NCBI RefSeq assembly: GCF_007827695.1
Contig: NZ_VITA01000004.1
Span: forward strand, 186,001 to 250,000
Direction: 5' to 3'
Source of the DNA: Sinorhizobium medicae
GTDB lineage: Bacteria; Pseudomonadota; Alphaproteobacteria; Rhizobiales; Rhizobiaceae
Length of the DNA: 64,000 nt
Made by a program: the position numbers and the translations under genes. The notes under the pieces are model-generated. The model had not been told where the DNA came from. It saw only the letters and a list, made by a program, of their open reading frames with translations, and did not search any database. Shown here piece by piece: positions 38,833 through 48,479 of the stretch (positions within the stretch are counted from its first letter, which is position 1; every line of letters starts with the position of its first letter).

Positions 38833-41800
38833 CTATTTCTTCATCTGCTCCTTCAGAGCAGCCAGCTTGGCGAAAGGTGAATCCGGATCGATCGGCTTCT
38901 CCTTGCGTGGCGGGCGCCCCTCGAACTTGGCGGGAGACGGCTTGCTGCGATCGTACCGGTCGCCCCGCTCCTTGCGCTGTCCGCCCGGCCTTCCTTCCGA
39001 ACCCTTGCCCTCCTGAGGCTTGCCTTCCCTCGGCTTGCCTGGCGGCTTGCCCTGGGCGCCCTGCCTGCGGCCGCCCTCGCGTCCCTCGGTCTGGGCATGC
39101 CGCTGTCCACCGCGGCGCTGTTCGCCTTGGCGACCGCCTTGCCGCTGATTGTCCTGACGCGTGCCGGGCCGCCACAGGAGCACCGGCTTGGATTCAGCCG
39201 GCGTCTCAGGCTCGGCCGGCGCCGGTGTTTCGTCGCTGGTCGGCGCGACTTCCTGCCCGCTGGTCGCAGCATCGGCCGCTTCCGCTTCCGCGGCCGGTGC
39301 ATCGCGCGTCTCAGCCTCTGCTGGCGGTATGCGGGCCGCTTCGGCCTCTGCAGCCGGTTCACCGGTCTGTTGAGCCCCGGCATCCGTTTCGCTCACGGCG
39401 GCTTCTCCGGCAGGTGTGTCCGCCGGGGTAGCGCCGTTCTGACTTGCCAGGAATGCGGCCGCCTCTTCGGCGGTCACGGCATCGGCACGATAGCCGAGCC
39501 CCTTGAGGATCTCCTCCATGTCGTCAGGCGTTGCCCCGAGTATGGACAGCATCGATGTCGTCGCCACGAAACGGCGGCCGTCATAGGCGCCCTCGGGACG
39601 CGGCGACGTCCCCGGCTTCCACTGGAGAAGCGGACGGATGAGATCGGCAAGCCGCTCGAGTATATCGATGCGCACCGCGCGCTTGCCGAGGAATCGGAAG
39701 CCCGCGAGCCTGTAGAAGGTCCGCTCGAAGGAAGGGTCGGTGACGACGGAGGTCCGCCCAGCAGCGAGCATCGGGATGAGGTCGCCGTAGCCCGGCTTGT
39801 CGAGCCCATCGTTTTTCAGCGCCCAGAGCAGCGTGATCAGCTCCGCCGGAGCGGGTTTCAAAAGCGCGGGGAGGAAGATGTGATAGGCTCCGAAGCGAAC
39901 ACCGTATCTGCGGATAGATGCACGGCTCTCCTGATCGAGCGACTTCACCTCTTCTGCAACGTCGCGACGGAAGAGCACGCCGAGGTTTTCGACGAGCTGG
40001 AAGGCAAGCCCTTTGGCAAGCCCCTCCAGGTCCTCGGCGCGCGAGATATCGTCCAGCGGCTTCAGCACCGTGCTGATGTGATGATTTACGAAGCGCTCGA
40101 TCCGAGCGAGTACATGCTCGCGCGCATTGGCCTGGAGCTGCTCGTCGGCAAGCAGGATCACCCGGGGACGCATGACATGGTCGCTCGCCGTGAGCCGCGC
40201 GACCGGATCCCCGAGCCAACGGACGAGACCGTCCGACGACAGGGCCAGATCGCCATTACCGGCCGCGTGGAGACGGGCGGCGCGCGCTTCGAATTCCAGC
40301 GCGAGCGCCTTCTGGGCGGCGCCCTGCACGGCCTTCGCGTCCGTTCCCTCGCTGCCCGCAACGAGCGTGAACCGGAAACCGGCTAGCTGACCCACATGGT
40401 GTCCCTCGACGAAGACATCACCATTCACACTGATTTCTGCTTCCAGCATCGCATTCTCTCTCAGGCGCTTCATGAGCACAGATGTCCTGCGATCAACAAA
40501 GCGTTTCGTCAACCGTTCATGTAGCGCGTCGGACAATCGATCTTCGATTTCCCGCGTCTTTTCTTGCCAGTGTGTCGGATCGGCAAGCCACCCGGGCCGA
40601 TTGGACACATAGGTCCAGGTCCTGATCTGCGCAATTCGCGCCGAAAGTGTGTCGATTTCCCCGTCCGTGTGATCGGCACGCCGGACCTGTTCGGCCATGA
40701 AATCCTCATTGACCGTCCCATGGCGAACGAGGTCGGCATAGATACTCGAGATCAGATCCGCATGCTGGGCGGGCGTAATGCGGCGGTAGTCCGGGAGTGC
40801 GCAGGCTTCCCACAGCTTCTCCACGCGCTCGGACGTCGTCGCTACGTCGACGATCTCCGGGTAGCGCGTCAGATGCTCGAGAGCCTGCTGATCGACGGCC
40901 GGGAGCGCCCGCGCCAACCCGGAGACCGCCGGTGCCGCCTCCAGGCTTTTCTTCAGCGCCTTCACTGAAGAATAATCCAGCGCCTTGGAGCGCCATTGCA
41001 GCACCCGGACGGGGTCGAACTCATGCGATTCGATCCGGTGAACAAGCTCCTCCTCGAAAGGGTCGACGCGGCCCGTGACGCCAAACGTCCCGTCCCGAAC
41101 GTGCCTGCCCGCGCGCCCCGCCACCTGCGCGAGCTCCGCCGGATTGAGGTTGCGATATTGATAACCGTCGAACTTCCGGTCCTGGGCGAAGGCCACGTGG
41201 TCGACGTCGAGGTTCAGCCCCATGCCGATCGCATCGGTTGCCACGAGATAATCGACGTCTCCCTCCTGGTAGAGGGCCACCTGGGCATTGCGGGTCCGCG
41301 GCGAAAGAGCGCCCAGAACGACGGCCGCCCCGCCGCGCTGCCGCCGGATGAGCTCTGCTATCGCATAGACCTCGTCGGCCGAAAAGGCGACGATTGCGGA
41401 GCGGTTCGGCAGGCGCGTGATCTTTTTGGATCCGGCATAGAGGAGCTGCGACATACGCGGCCGTTCGACCACGGTGATGCCGGGCAGAAGATATTCGAGA
41501 ATGGGCCGCATCGTCGCAGCCCCGAGGAACAGCGTCTCGCCGCGACCGCGAAGGTGCAGGACCCTGTCCGTGAAGATGTGACCGCGTTCGAGATCGCCTG
41601 CGAGCTGGACCTCGTCGATCGCCACGAAAGAGGCCGTCGTCTCGCGCGGCATCGCCTCCACCGTGCAGACCGAGTACCGGGCCCGGTGGGGCGCGATCTT
41701 TTCCTCGCCCGTTATCAGCGCGACATTATGATGGCCGACCTTCTCCACCAGGCGCGTATAGACCTCACGCGCGAGCAATCTCAGCGGCAGCCCGATGACG

Positions 41801-41898
41801 CCGCTGTCATGCGCGACCATGCGCTCGATAGCATAATGGGTCTTGCCGGTATTGGTAGGTCCGAGCACCGCGGTTACACCGCGGCCGCTCAGGATCAT
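38833..41898 (-). CDS. SUV3-like DEAD/DEAH helicase with long disordered C-terminus
   Basis: About 1021 residues from the ATG at 41898. Walker A GPTNTGKT (near 13-20), DEVQLAG (motif II) and QVAGRAGR (motif VI) show a superfamily 2 RNA helicase close to mitochondrial SUV3. The last 200 residues are acidic Ala/Glu/Pro-rich (about 760-900), then Gly/Arg/Gln/Lys-rich, and look disordered and RNA-binding. Earlier in-frame ATGs at 41994 and 42036 could extend it by 32 or 46 residues. It forms a unit with the S4 protein gene. Confidence 0.88.
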   Translation of the reverse strand: MILSGRGVTAVLGPTNTGKTHYAIERMVAHDSGVIGLPLRLLAREVYTRLVEKVGHHNVALITGEEKIAPHRARYSVCTVEAMPRETTASFVAIDEVQLAGDLERGHIFTDRVLHLRGRGETLFLGAATMRPILEYLLPGITVVERPRMSQLLYAGSKKITRLPNRSAIVAFSADEVYAIAELIRRQRGGAAVVLGALSPRTRNAQVALYQEGDVDYLVATDAIGMGLNLDVDHVAFAQDRKFDGYQYRNLNPAELAQVAGRAGRHVRDGTFGVTGRVDPFEEELVHRIESHEFDPVRVLQWRSKALDYSSVKALKKSLEAAPAVSGLARALPAVDQQALEHLTRYPEIVDVATTSERVEKLWEACALPDYRRITPAQHADLISSIYADLVRHGTVNEDFMAEQVRRADHTDGEIDTLSARIAQIRTWTYVSNRPGWLADPTHWQEKTREIEDRLSDALHERLTKRFVDRRTSVLMKRLRENAMLEAEISVNGDVFVEGHHVGQLAGFRFTLVAGSEGTDAKAVQGAAQKALALEFEARAARLHAAGNGDLALSSDGLVRWLGDPVARLTASDHVMRPRVILLADEQLQANAREHVLARIERFVNHHISTVLKPLDDISRAEDLEGLAKGLAFQLVENLGVLFRRDVAEEVKSLDQESRASIRRYGVRFGAYHIFLPALLKPAPAELITLLWALKNDGLDKPGYGDLIPMLAAGRTSVVTDPSFERTFYRLAGFRFLGKRAVRIDILERLADLIRPLLQWKPGTSPRPEGAYDGRRFVATTSMLSILGATPDDMEEILKGLGYRADAVTAEEAAAFLASQNGATPADTPAGEAAVSETDAGAQQTGEPAAEAEAARIPPAEAETRDAPAAEAEAADAATSGQEVAPTSDETPAPAEPETPAESKPVLLWRPGTRQDNQRQGGRQGEQRRGGQRHAQTEGREGGRRQGAQGKPPGKPREGKPQEGKGSEGRPGGQRKERGDRYDRSKPSPAKFEGRPPRKEKPIDPDSPFAKLAALKEQMKK

Positions 41899-42668
41899 GG
41901 ATTGAAAGGACAAGATCTCGATCCCAGGCAGTCTTTGCAGCGCCGCACGTTTTTCAGACGCACGAAGATCGCTGCAGTGCTTGAATTGCCGCATGCCTCT
42001 ATTCTCAAACCGGTCCCGCTCCAGGAATAGATGCATTGGAGCCGGCGGGGCTTTCACCTTCCGGCGGGAAACAGATGCCCATGCGACGCGCCGAACGCAA
42101 GGGTTCATGGACAATAAAAACTCAAAAGCGCCCAACCATATCTTGCGCCTCACGTAGAACTTGCGGCTCAAGATTCCGGAACAGCGCCGGAACGAATCAG
42201 CGACGAATCGCTGACTCTCTCTGATTCACTCTATGTTCACGGCTATATATGGGCTTCAACATCTAGTTACGCACCATATGCTGAATCCGGGCAAGAAACA
42301 TACGTCGAAAGGTCCCAAGCGGCCTCTTCATTTCGCAGCATTGCTCTGAACCGCGCAAAGGATTCCGAATCCAAGAGTTTGGAATGATTGAAAAAAATTA
42401 ACGGGATTCACGAGGCCGGCGCGCGAATCCGGGAATAGGAATCGCTTCGCGGGTATTCGGCTTTTGCCGGGCAGTTCGCTCGCGACTCGTCGGCACGGCC
42501 ATTTTCCCCTTTCGTTCACCACAACATGTAGAGCCGGATGAGGAACACTGCGTGCGGTCTCCTGAGGCCGATCCAACCCAAAAAACCGTGGTCCAGCCGC
42601 CGAATGCCCGTCGAAAAAAATCCGGCGCCGCAAAGGGCGGCGGGAACACAGTCGGTCAGAAAAAAGTC
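41899..42668. other. Long intergenic region phbB / helicase
   Basis: About 770 bases (630 if the helicase starts at 42036) have no convincing gene. AT-rich tracts lie at 42220-42310 and 42380-42410, and a G-A-T-T-C palindrome (GGATTC c GAATCC) is at 42360-42372. The right end is the phbB terminator-like hairpin. It may hold the helicase promoter and an unrecognised small RNA. Confidence 0.4.
42612..42648 (-). terminator. Terminator-like hairpin after phbB
   Basis: On the minus strand, about 20 bases past the phbB stop, CGCCGC / GCGGCG form a 6-bp stem with a CCTTT loop, followed by CCGGATTTTTTT. The T-run supports termination, though the stem is short. Confidence 0.6.
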
Positions 42669-43394
42669 TCAGGCGAAGTACTGGCCACCATTGGCCGAGA
42701 TCGTGGAACCGGTAATGAAGCCGGCATCATCCGACACGAGGAACACGACGCATCGCGCGACTTCTTCCGGTTCGCCCAGGCGGCCGACGGGTATCTGCGG
42801 GATGATCCGCTCGTTAAGCACCTTCTCCGGTACGGCGAGCACCATTTCCGTGCCGATATAACCCGGGCAAATGGCATTTACCGTGATTCCCTTCGCTGCC
42901 CCTTCCTGAGCAAGCGCCTTGGTGAAGCCGAGATCGCCGGCCTTGGCGGCAGAATAGTTCGCCTGTCCCATCTGCCCCTTCTGACCGTTGATCGACGAGA
43001 TGTTGACGATGCGGCCGAACCCGCGGTCGCGCATCCCCGACCAGATCGGATGCGTCATGTTGAAAACGCCGGTGAGATTCGTGCCTATGACTTCGACCCA
43101 TTGTTGCGGCGTCATCTTGTGGAACATCGCGTCACGTGTGATGCCGGCATTGTTGACGAGGATATCTACCGGCCCCAGGTCCGCCTCGACCCTGGCAATG
43201 CCGTCGACGCAGGCCTCGTAACTCGAGACATCCCACTTATAAACGGGGATGCCGGTCTCCTGTTTGAAAGCCTGGGCTTTTTCGTCATTGCCCGCGTAAT
43301 TCGCAGCCACCTTGTAGCCCGCTGCCTTCAGCGCGATGGCGATTGCCGCGCCGATGCCGCGCGATCCGCCCGTGACCAATGCTACCCTGCTCAT
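42669..43394 (-). CDS. phbB: Acetoacetyl-CoA reductase (PHB synthesis)
   Basis: This 241-residue NADPH-dependent SDR reduces acetoacetyl-CoA to (R)-3-hydroxybutyryl-CoA. It has TGGSRGIG (nucleotide binding, 8-15), NNAG (81-84), and catalytic Ser133/134-Tyr147-Lys151 in NISS...YSAAK. It lies 113 bases downstream of phbA in the same direction, forming the phbA-phbB unit. Confidence 0.95.
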   Translation of the reverse strand: MSRVALVTGGSRGIGAAIAIALKAAGYKVAANYAGNDEKAQAFKQETGIPVYKWDVSSYEACVDGIARVEADLGPVDILVNNAGITRDAMFHKMTPQQWVEVIGTNLTGVFNMTHPIWSGMRDRGFGRIVNISSINGQKGQMGQANYSAAKAGDLGFTKALAQEGAAKGITVNAICPGYIGTEMVLAVPEKVLNERIIPQIPVGRLGEPEEVARCVVFLVSDDAGFITGSTISANGGQYFA

Positions 43395-43508
43395 TAGTGC
43401 CTCCCGCTCTGTTAAGCCAAATTGGCGAAAATCGTCCTTCCGCGGCCCGGAGCCCGGGCCGCCTGTGCATATCCGGATCTGGAAGTCGCCCGGCTCACCG
43501 GGCGTCGG

Positions 43509-44690
43509 CTAAAGGCGTTCCACGCACATGGCGACCCCCATGCCGCCGCCGATGCAGAGTGTCGCAAGGCCCTTCGAGACGTTGCGCCGCTTCATTTCAA
43601 AAAGAAGCGTGTTCAGCACGCGGGCTCCGGACGCGCCGATCGGATGTCCGATGGCGATCGCGCCGCCATTGACGTTGACGATCGACGGGTCCCAACCGAG
43701 ATCCTTGTTGACGGCGCATGCCTGGGCCGCGAAGGCCTCGTTGGCCTCTACGAGTTCAATTTCGGCGACCGACCAGCCGGCTTTTTCAAGTGCCTTGCGC
43801 GATGCGGGGATCGGGCCCGTGCCCATGATCTGCGGGTCGACGCCCGCCGTGGCCCAGGAGACGATGCGGGCAAGCGGCTGGATGCCGCGCCGGCCGGCCT
43901 CGGCCTCGGTCATCAGCAGAGCGGCGGCGGCGCCGTCATTGAGGCCCGACGCGTTGGCGGCAGTGACGGTGCCTTCCTTGTCGAAAGCCGGGCGAAGCTT
44001 CGCAATCGATTCCAGCGTGGCGCCGTGACGTATGTATTCGTCCTGGTCGACAGTGACGTCGCCTTTCCGCGTCTTGACGACGAAAGGAACGATCTCGTCG
44101 GCGAAGCGGCCGGCTTTCTGGGCGGCTTCGGCCTTGTTCTGGGAGGCCAGCGCGAATTCGTCCTGCTCCTCGCGCGTAAGCTGCCATTTCCGCGCGACGT
44201 TCTCCGCGGTAGTGCCCATGTGATATCCATAGAAGGCGTCCGTCAGGCCGTCCTTGATCATCGTGTCGATCATCTTGTAATCGCCCATTTTCACGCCGCC
44301 CCGCAAGTGCGCGCAATGCGGCGCCATGGACATCGACTCCATGCCGCCGGCGACGATGACCTTCGCATCACCGGTTGCGATCTGCTGCATGCCGAGCGCC
44401 ACGGCGCGCAGGCCGGAGCCGCAGAGCTGATTCATGCCCCAGGCGGTCTTTTCCTGCGGGACTCCGGCTTTCATCGCCGCCTGGCGCGCCGGATTCTGCC
44501 CCTCGCCCGCCGGCAGCACCTGCCCGAGGATCACCTCGTCCACTTCGCCGGCTTCGACACCGGCCCGCTCCAGAACCGCCTTGACCGCGGCCGCGCCCAA
44601 TTCGTGCGCAGGCGTATTGCCGAAGGCGCCATTGAAGGAGCCGACGGCCGTGCGGGCGGCGCTGGCGATGACGATCGAGGGATTGCTCAT
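43509..44690 (-). CDS. phbA: Acetyl-CoA C-acetyltransferase (beta-ketothiolase)
   Basis: This 393-residue thiolase condenses two acetyl-CoA molecules into acetoacetyl-CoA for polyhydroxybutyrate. The catalytic residues Cys90 (NQLCGSGLR), His349 (IGHPIGASG) and Cys379 (CIGGGMG) are all present. The ATG at 44690 starts the standard [17 protein letters not shown]. The frame continues to 45356 on paper, but that part overlaps the phaR gene in antisense and is not coding. It is divergent from phaR. Confidence 0.96.
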   Translation of the reverse strand: MSNPSIVIASAARTAVGSFNGAFGNTPAHELGAAAVKAVLERAGVEAGEVDEVILGQVLPAGEGQNPARQAAMKAGVPQEKTAWGMNQLCGSGLRAVALGMQQIATGDAKVIVAGGMESMSMAPHCAHLRGGVKMGDYKMIDTMIKDGLTDAFYGYHMGTTAENVARKWQLTREEQDEFALASQNKAEAAQKAGRFADEIVPFVVKTRKGDVTVDQDEYIRHGATLESIAKLRPAFDKEGTVTAANASGLNDGAAAALLMTEAEAGRRGIQPLARIVSWATAGVDPQIMGTGPIPASRKALEKAGWSVAEIELVEANEAFAAQACAVNKDLGWDPSIVNVNGGAIAIGHPIGASGARVLNTLLFEMKRRNVSKGLATLCIGGGMGVAMCVERL

Positions 44691-44912
44691 GGGACGTTCC
44701 TCATATTTGCTTTGCCTGATGGAGGCAGACTGGCAAAGGGAGGGGCGCAAGTCAAACGGCGAGTTGCACTGCCGCAAAAGCTTCAGGAGGGCTTGCCGAC
44801 GCTTGTTCGCACCTGCGTCGCCGCATTGCACAAAGAGATTGTCAGTGGCGCTCTTTTGCGGATACTCTGAAAAGTACAATAAAGACGGGACGATGGGTAA
44901 GAGGAGACCCTG
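44691..44912. promoter_or_regulatory. Divergent phbA / phaR control region
   Basis: These 222 bases contain several TGC/GCA-rich motifs such as TTGCACTGCCGCAA (44764-44777, a TTGC/GCAA inverted pair) and GCATTGCACAA (44823-44833). PhaR-type repressors are reported to bind TGC/GCA-rich inverted repeats, so these are candidate operators. Promoter elements are not clear. Confidence 0.45.
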
Positions 44913-45491
44913 ATGGGGAAAAACGAAGGCCAGATCGTTATCAAGAAATATGCGAACCGGCGGCTCTACAACACCGGTACGAGCACGTACGTAACCCTCG
45001 ATGACCTGGCTGTCATGGTGAAGAGGGGCGAGGACTTCATCGTACAGGACGCAAAGTCCGGCGAAGATATAACCCATTCCGTGCTGACGCAGATTATCTT
45101 CGAGCAGGAGTCGAAAACCGGTAACACGCTCCTGCCGATTTCCTTTCTCCGCCAGTTGATCTCCTTTTATGGCGACCAGATGCAGATGGTCGTGCCGAGC
45201 TATCTCGAACACTCGATGCAGGCTTTCACCGAACAGCAGGCTCAGATGCGCGAGCAGATCACCAAGGCCTTCGGTGAGACGCCGATCGGCAAGAACCTCA
45301 AAGTGCCGCTGCAACTGGTCGAGGAACAGGTCCGGCGCAACACCGAAATGTTCCATCAGGCCATGCAGATGTTCTCGCCCTTCATGGCGGCCCCAGCCGC
45401 AAAAGAAAGCAAGAAGGCCGAAGCGAAAGACATCGACGAATTGAAAGAACAGCTTCGAGCCCTCCAGACGAAGCTGGATAATCTCGGCTGA
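44913..45491 (+). CDS. phaR: Polyhydroxyalkanoate synthesis repressor PhaR
   Basis: This 192-residue protein has the PhaR/AniA N-terminal DNA-binding domain ([55 protein letters not shown]). A PHB-accumulation regulatory domain with helical repeats follows ([20 protein letters not shown]). It senses PHB granules and regulates phasin, carbon storage and exopolysaccharide genes in rhizobia. A GAGGAG site precedes the ATG. Confidence 0.94.
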   Translation: MGKNEGQIVIKKYANRRLYNTGTSTYVTLDDLAVMVKRGEDFIVQDAKSGEDITHSVLTQIIFEQESKTGNTLLPISFLRQLISFYGDQMQMVVPSYLEHSMQAFTEQQAQMREQITKAFGETPIGKNLKVPLQLVEEQVRRNTEMFHQAMQMFSPFMAAPAAKESKKAEAKDIDELKEQLRALQTKLDNLG

Positions 45492-45513
45492 CTTTCAGGC
45501 ATTCGGAGCCGTA

Positions 45514-45546
45514 CCAAAGAAAAAGGGCCGGCAATGCCGACCCTTC
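45514..45546 (-). terminator. Terminator between phaR and rpmF
   Basis: AAGGG C CGGC AAT GCCG A CCCTT forms a stem with one mismatch. On the minus strand it is followed by CCCTTTTTCTTT, so it best serves rpmF; it may also weakly end phaR. Confidence 0.7.
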
Positions 45547-45572
45547 GAATTTCATCCGCGAGTGATATGCGC

Positions 45573-45758
45573 TTATGCGCTTTCCTTCGGCGTCAGAACC
45601 TGGCGGCCGCGATACATGCCGGTCTTCAGGTCGATGTGATGCGGGCGGCGCAGTTCGCCGGAATTCTTGTCTTCGATGTAGGTCGGAGCCTTGAGGGCGT
45701 CAGCGGAACGGCGCATGCCACGCTTGGACGGGCTCGTTTTTCTTTTCGGTACAGCCAT
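45573..45758 (-). CDS. rpmF: 50S ribosomal protein L32
   Basis: This is a 61-residue protein with the L32 opening [22 protein letters not shown] and core [20 protein letters not shown]. It lacks the four zinc-binding cysteines of zinc-type L32. The ATG at 45758 is the conserved start; an in-frame ATG four codons earlier is unlikely. It is monocistronic. Confidence 0.96.
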   Translation of the reverse strand: MAVPKRKTSPSKRGMRRSADALKAPTYIEDKNSGELRRPHHIDLKTGMYRGRQVLTPKESA

Positions 45759-45895
45759 TTCATTCTCCACTTATCGGGCAAAACACTGTTCAGCAGCCGA
45801 AAATGGCCGGGTCAAACAGATGTCGATCTCGGAATTTCGCGCGCTTATACATGCCGGACCGCAGTTTGACCAGTCCCCGCGCACAAATTTTCGAT

Positions 45896-46543
45896 TCAGG
45901 CTTCATCCTCCGGAACGATCCAGGGCTCGGCTTTCGCGGCCTCTTCCCACTTGCGGAAGGCCGGATGCCCTCGGACGGCCGCCATATAGGCAAGCGTCGC
46001 CGGATCTTTCACGAGGTCATAGACTTCGAAGCGGATGACGACAGGTGCGAACATGGCATCCGCGGCGGTGAACCGGCCAAAGAGGAACGGACCGCCAGAC
46101 CGCGCGGTTTGCTCGTGCCAGATCGTCTCGATCCGCGCCACATCCTCGGTAACGCCGTCGGGCAGATCGATCGCCTTCTTCGACCGGCGGATGTTCATGG
46201 GGCAGGCGCCGCGCAGTGCCTGGAAGCCGGAGAGCATCTCCATCGAATAGCTCCGCGCGCGTGCGCGATCCTCGCGGCTATCGGGCCAGAGGCCAGCCTC
46301 CGGAAAGAGCTCCGCCGCATATTCGATAATGGCGAGCGATTCCCACACGCGGGTTTCGCCATGATGGAGTACCGGAACACGTCCTGTCGGCGACATCTCG
46401 CGAATGCGGGGGTTGCCGGCGGGAAAGTCGAAGGGAATGACGACCTCTTCGAACGGAATGCCGCTGGCCGTGAGTGCCAGCCATGGCCGGAGCGACCAGG
46501 ACGAATAGTTCTTGTTGCCGACATAGAGGACGAGCTTGGCCAT
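45896..46543 (-). CDS. Glutathione S-transferase family protein
   Basis: This 215-residue GST has an N-terminal thioredoxin-like domain (LVLYVGNKNYSSWSLRPWLAL, with a likely catalytic Ser, then PTGRVPVLHHGETRVWESLAI, the glutathione-binding segment) and a helical C-terminal domain (FLFGRFTAADAMFAPVVIRF). Substrate is unknown. The ATG at 46543 begins the conserved domain. It is in the same direction as mtgA, 78 bases apart. Confidence 0.9.
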   Translation of the reverse strand: MAKLVLYVGNKNYSSWSLRPWLALTASGIPFEEVVIPFDFPAGNPRIREMSPTGRVPVLHHGETRVWESLAIIEYAAELFPEAGLWPDSREDRARARSYSMEMLSGFQALRGACPMNIRRSKKAIDLPDGVTEDVARIETIWHEQTARSGGPFLFGRFTAADAMFAPVVIRFEVYDLVKDPATLAYMAAVRGHPAFRKWEEAAKAEPWIVPEDEA

Positions 46544-46621
46544 GATTTTTGTCTCCGCCTGAAGTTCCGGACGGCAGCCTTGCCACATCAAAGGCCGACA
46601 GACCAATGAATTGGATTCATC

Positions 46622-47410
46622 TCAATCATAAAGACACGTGATATAGCCGCCGGAGCGGCTTGCCCGGCGCTCGATCACCGAGGCGAGACGCCGCAGACCG
46701 CGCCCCGGTTTGCCGGCGTTGCGGTCGACCGGATTTGGCAGCGATACGGCGAGAAGAGCAGCCTGACGGCGCGAGAGCTCCGCCGCCGAAACGCCGAAAT
46801 GATGCCGGGCTGCAGCTTCGATCCCGTAAATGCCCTCGCCCCATTCGGCGACGTTCAGATAAATCTCCATCAGGCGCCGTTTGCTCCAGACGAAATCGGC
46901 GGCGACCGCGAGCGGCAGCTCCATCGCTTTGCGCACGAAGGAACGGCCATTCCAGAGGAACAGGTTCTTGGCGGTCTGCATCGGGATCGTACTGGCGCCG
47001 CGCGTCTGTCCGCCGTCGAGCGCATCCTCTACGACGGCGCGCATCTGAGCCCAATCGACGCCGGCATGCGAGCAGAACTGCCCGTCCTCCGACATCATTA
47101 CCGACTGGACGAGCACCGGCGCGATGTCGTCGAACTCGACCCATTGCCGGTCATAGCCGCGCGCCAGCACGAGGTCGCGCAGCATCAGGGTAGAGACCGG
47201 GTGAATGAACTCGGCGAGATAGAAGAAGATCAGCGCGTAGGGCAGGAACAGGATGGAGAGCACGAGTAGAACGAGGCGGCGACGACGCGCACGCCACGTC
47301 CGTCGCACGGCCGTCTGCCGGCCGGCGGGCAATTCCGCTTCCTCGCGCTCTTCCGAAATGATGTCCACGCCCCGCCCGTCCACCTCTTTCCCGTCCGCCC
47401 GGTTTTCCAT
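46622..47410 (-). CDS. mtgA: Monofunctional biosynthetic peptidoglycan transglycosylase
   Basis: This 262-residue glycosyltransferase-51 protein polymerises lipid II. A cytosolic N-terminus is followed by one TM helix (about 46-68). GT51 motifs [40 protein letters not shown] and [30 protein letters not shown] are all seen. The start has GGGAGG close upstream. It is divergent from the polyprenyl synthase gene across 151 bases, so both lie in lipid-carrier and cell-wall supply. Confidence 0.95.
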   Translation of the reverse strand: MENRADGKEVDGRGVDIISEEREEAELPAGRQTAVRRTWRARRRRLVLLVLSILFLPYALIFFYLAEFIHPVSTLMLRDLVLARGYDRQWVEFDDIAPVLVQSVMMSEDGQFCSHAGVDWAQMRAVVEDALDGGQTRGASTIPMQTAKNLFLWNGRSFVRKAMELPLAVAADFVWSKRRLMEIYLNVAEWGEGIYGIEAAARHHFGVSAAELSRRQAALLAVSLPNPVDRNAGKPGRGLRRLASVIERRASRSGGYITCLYD

Positions 47411-47561
47411 CCACCTCCCTCATATGCCATGGCGAGCCAAAGTTGAACGGCCTTTCTGGCAAAAGGCAAGGCTCAGAAGGTGCATCATCACCGAGAGGCT
47501 GTGCGCGCTGCGACGTGAAAGCCCGTTGAAAGCCGCTCCGCCGCATGCCAAAGAGCCTCGT

Positions 47562-48476
47562 ATGACAGACGAAAGATCATCCTTTCCAGAGCGCCTCAAG
47601 TCCAATGCGGTCGCGGTCGAAGCGCTGCTCGAGACATTGCTCGACCCGGCCGTGCGTGGCGGCGAAATTTCCCGCCCTGCGAACCTGCTCGAAGCCATGC
47701 GTCATGCGGTGCTCAATGGCGGCAAGCGGCTGCGGCCCTTTCTTGTCAGCGAAACTGCGGCGCTCCTCGGCGGCGATGTGCAAGCGGCACTGAGAATTGG
47801 CGCTGCGCTCGAATGCATTCATTGCTACTCGCTTGTCCATGACGATCTGCCGGCGATGGACAACGACGACATGCGGCGCGGAAAACCGACGGTGCACGTC
47901 GCCTTCGACGAGGCAACCGCGATCCTCGCGGGCGATAGCCTGCTGACCTTCTCCTTCGACATCATCGCGGCGCCGGAGACAGCCCTTTCCGATCGCCAGA
48001 AGACCGCGCTCGTGCTGGCGCTCGCACGGGCGGCAGGGCACGGGGGCATGGCTGGGGGGCAGGCACTCGACCTTGCCGCCGAAAAGAGCGCCCCCGATGA
48101 GACGGGCATCGTACTCCTGCAATCGATGAAGACCGGCGCGCTTCTCCGCTTCGCCTGCGAGGCGGGCGCGATCATCGCGGATGCGGCGGCCGAGGACCGC
48201 CAGCGTCTGCGGGCCTTCGGAGAGAAGATCGGCCTCGCCTTCCAGCTTGCGGACGATCTGCTCGACCTCACCGCCGACGCCGCGCACATAGGCAAGGCAA
48301 CCGGAAAGGATGCCGCGCGAGGAAAGGGTACACTCGTCGCGCTGCACGGACAGCCCTGGGCCGAGCAGCGGCTCGAAAGCCTGGTGGCCGAGGCGGAAGC
48401 GCTCCTTGAGCCTTATGGCGCCCGTTCGGAGGTCCTTGCCGAGACCGCTCGTTTCATTGCCAACCGCAGGAACTGA
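47562..48476 (+). CDS. Polyprenyl synthetase, probable farnesyl diphosphate synthase
   Basis: This 304-residue trans-isoprenyl diphosphate synthase has the first Asp-rich motif DDLPAMDNDD (about 104-113), a second DDLLD, and LNGGKRLRPFLVSETAALLGG. Chain length is probably C15, but C20 cannot be excluded. FPP feeds undecaprenyl phosphate and other isoprenoids. The ATG at 47562 has no strong Shine-Dalgarno but begins conserved sequence. hisC follows 3 bases later, in an apparent two-gene unit. Confidence 0.9.
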   Translation: MTDERSSFPERLKSNAVAVEALLETLLDPAVRGGEISRPANLLEAMRHAVLNGGKRLRPFLVSETAALLGGDVQAALRIGAALECIHCYSLVHDDLPAMDNDDMRRGKPTVHVAFDEATAILAGDSLLTFSFDIIAAPETALSDRQKTALVLALARAAGHGGMAGGQALDLAAEKSAPDETGIVLLQSMKTGALLRFACEAGAIIADAAAEDRQRLRAFGEKIGLAFQLADDLLDLTADAAHIGKATGKDAARGKGTLVALHGQPWAEQRLESLVAEAEALLEPYGARSEVLAETARFIANRRN

Positions 48477-48479
48477 TAG

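Noticed and set aside
39097..40386. 429-codon plus-strand open frame within the helicase gene
   Set aside because: Arg/Gly/Leu-rich shadow of the helicase, whose motifs are clear on the opposite strand.
42220..42400. Possible small RNA in AT-rich part of the phbB-helicase gap
   Set aside because: No paired promoter and terminator could be identified, only AT-rich sequence and a short GGATTC/GAATCC palindrome; not enough to call a gene.
44691..45356. N-terminal extension of phbA
   Set aside because: The frame stays open past the phaR gene in antisense, but the universal thiolase N-terminus begins at 44690, so the extension is not used.
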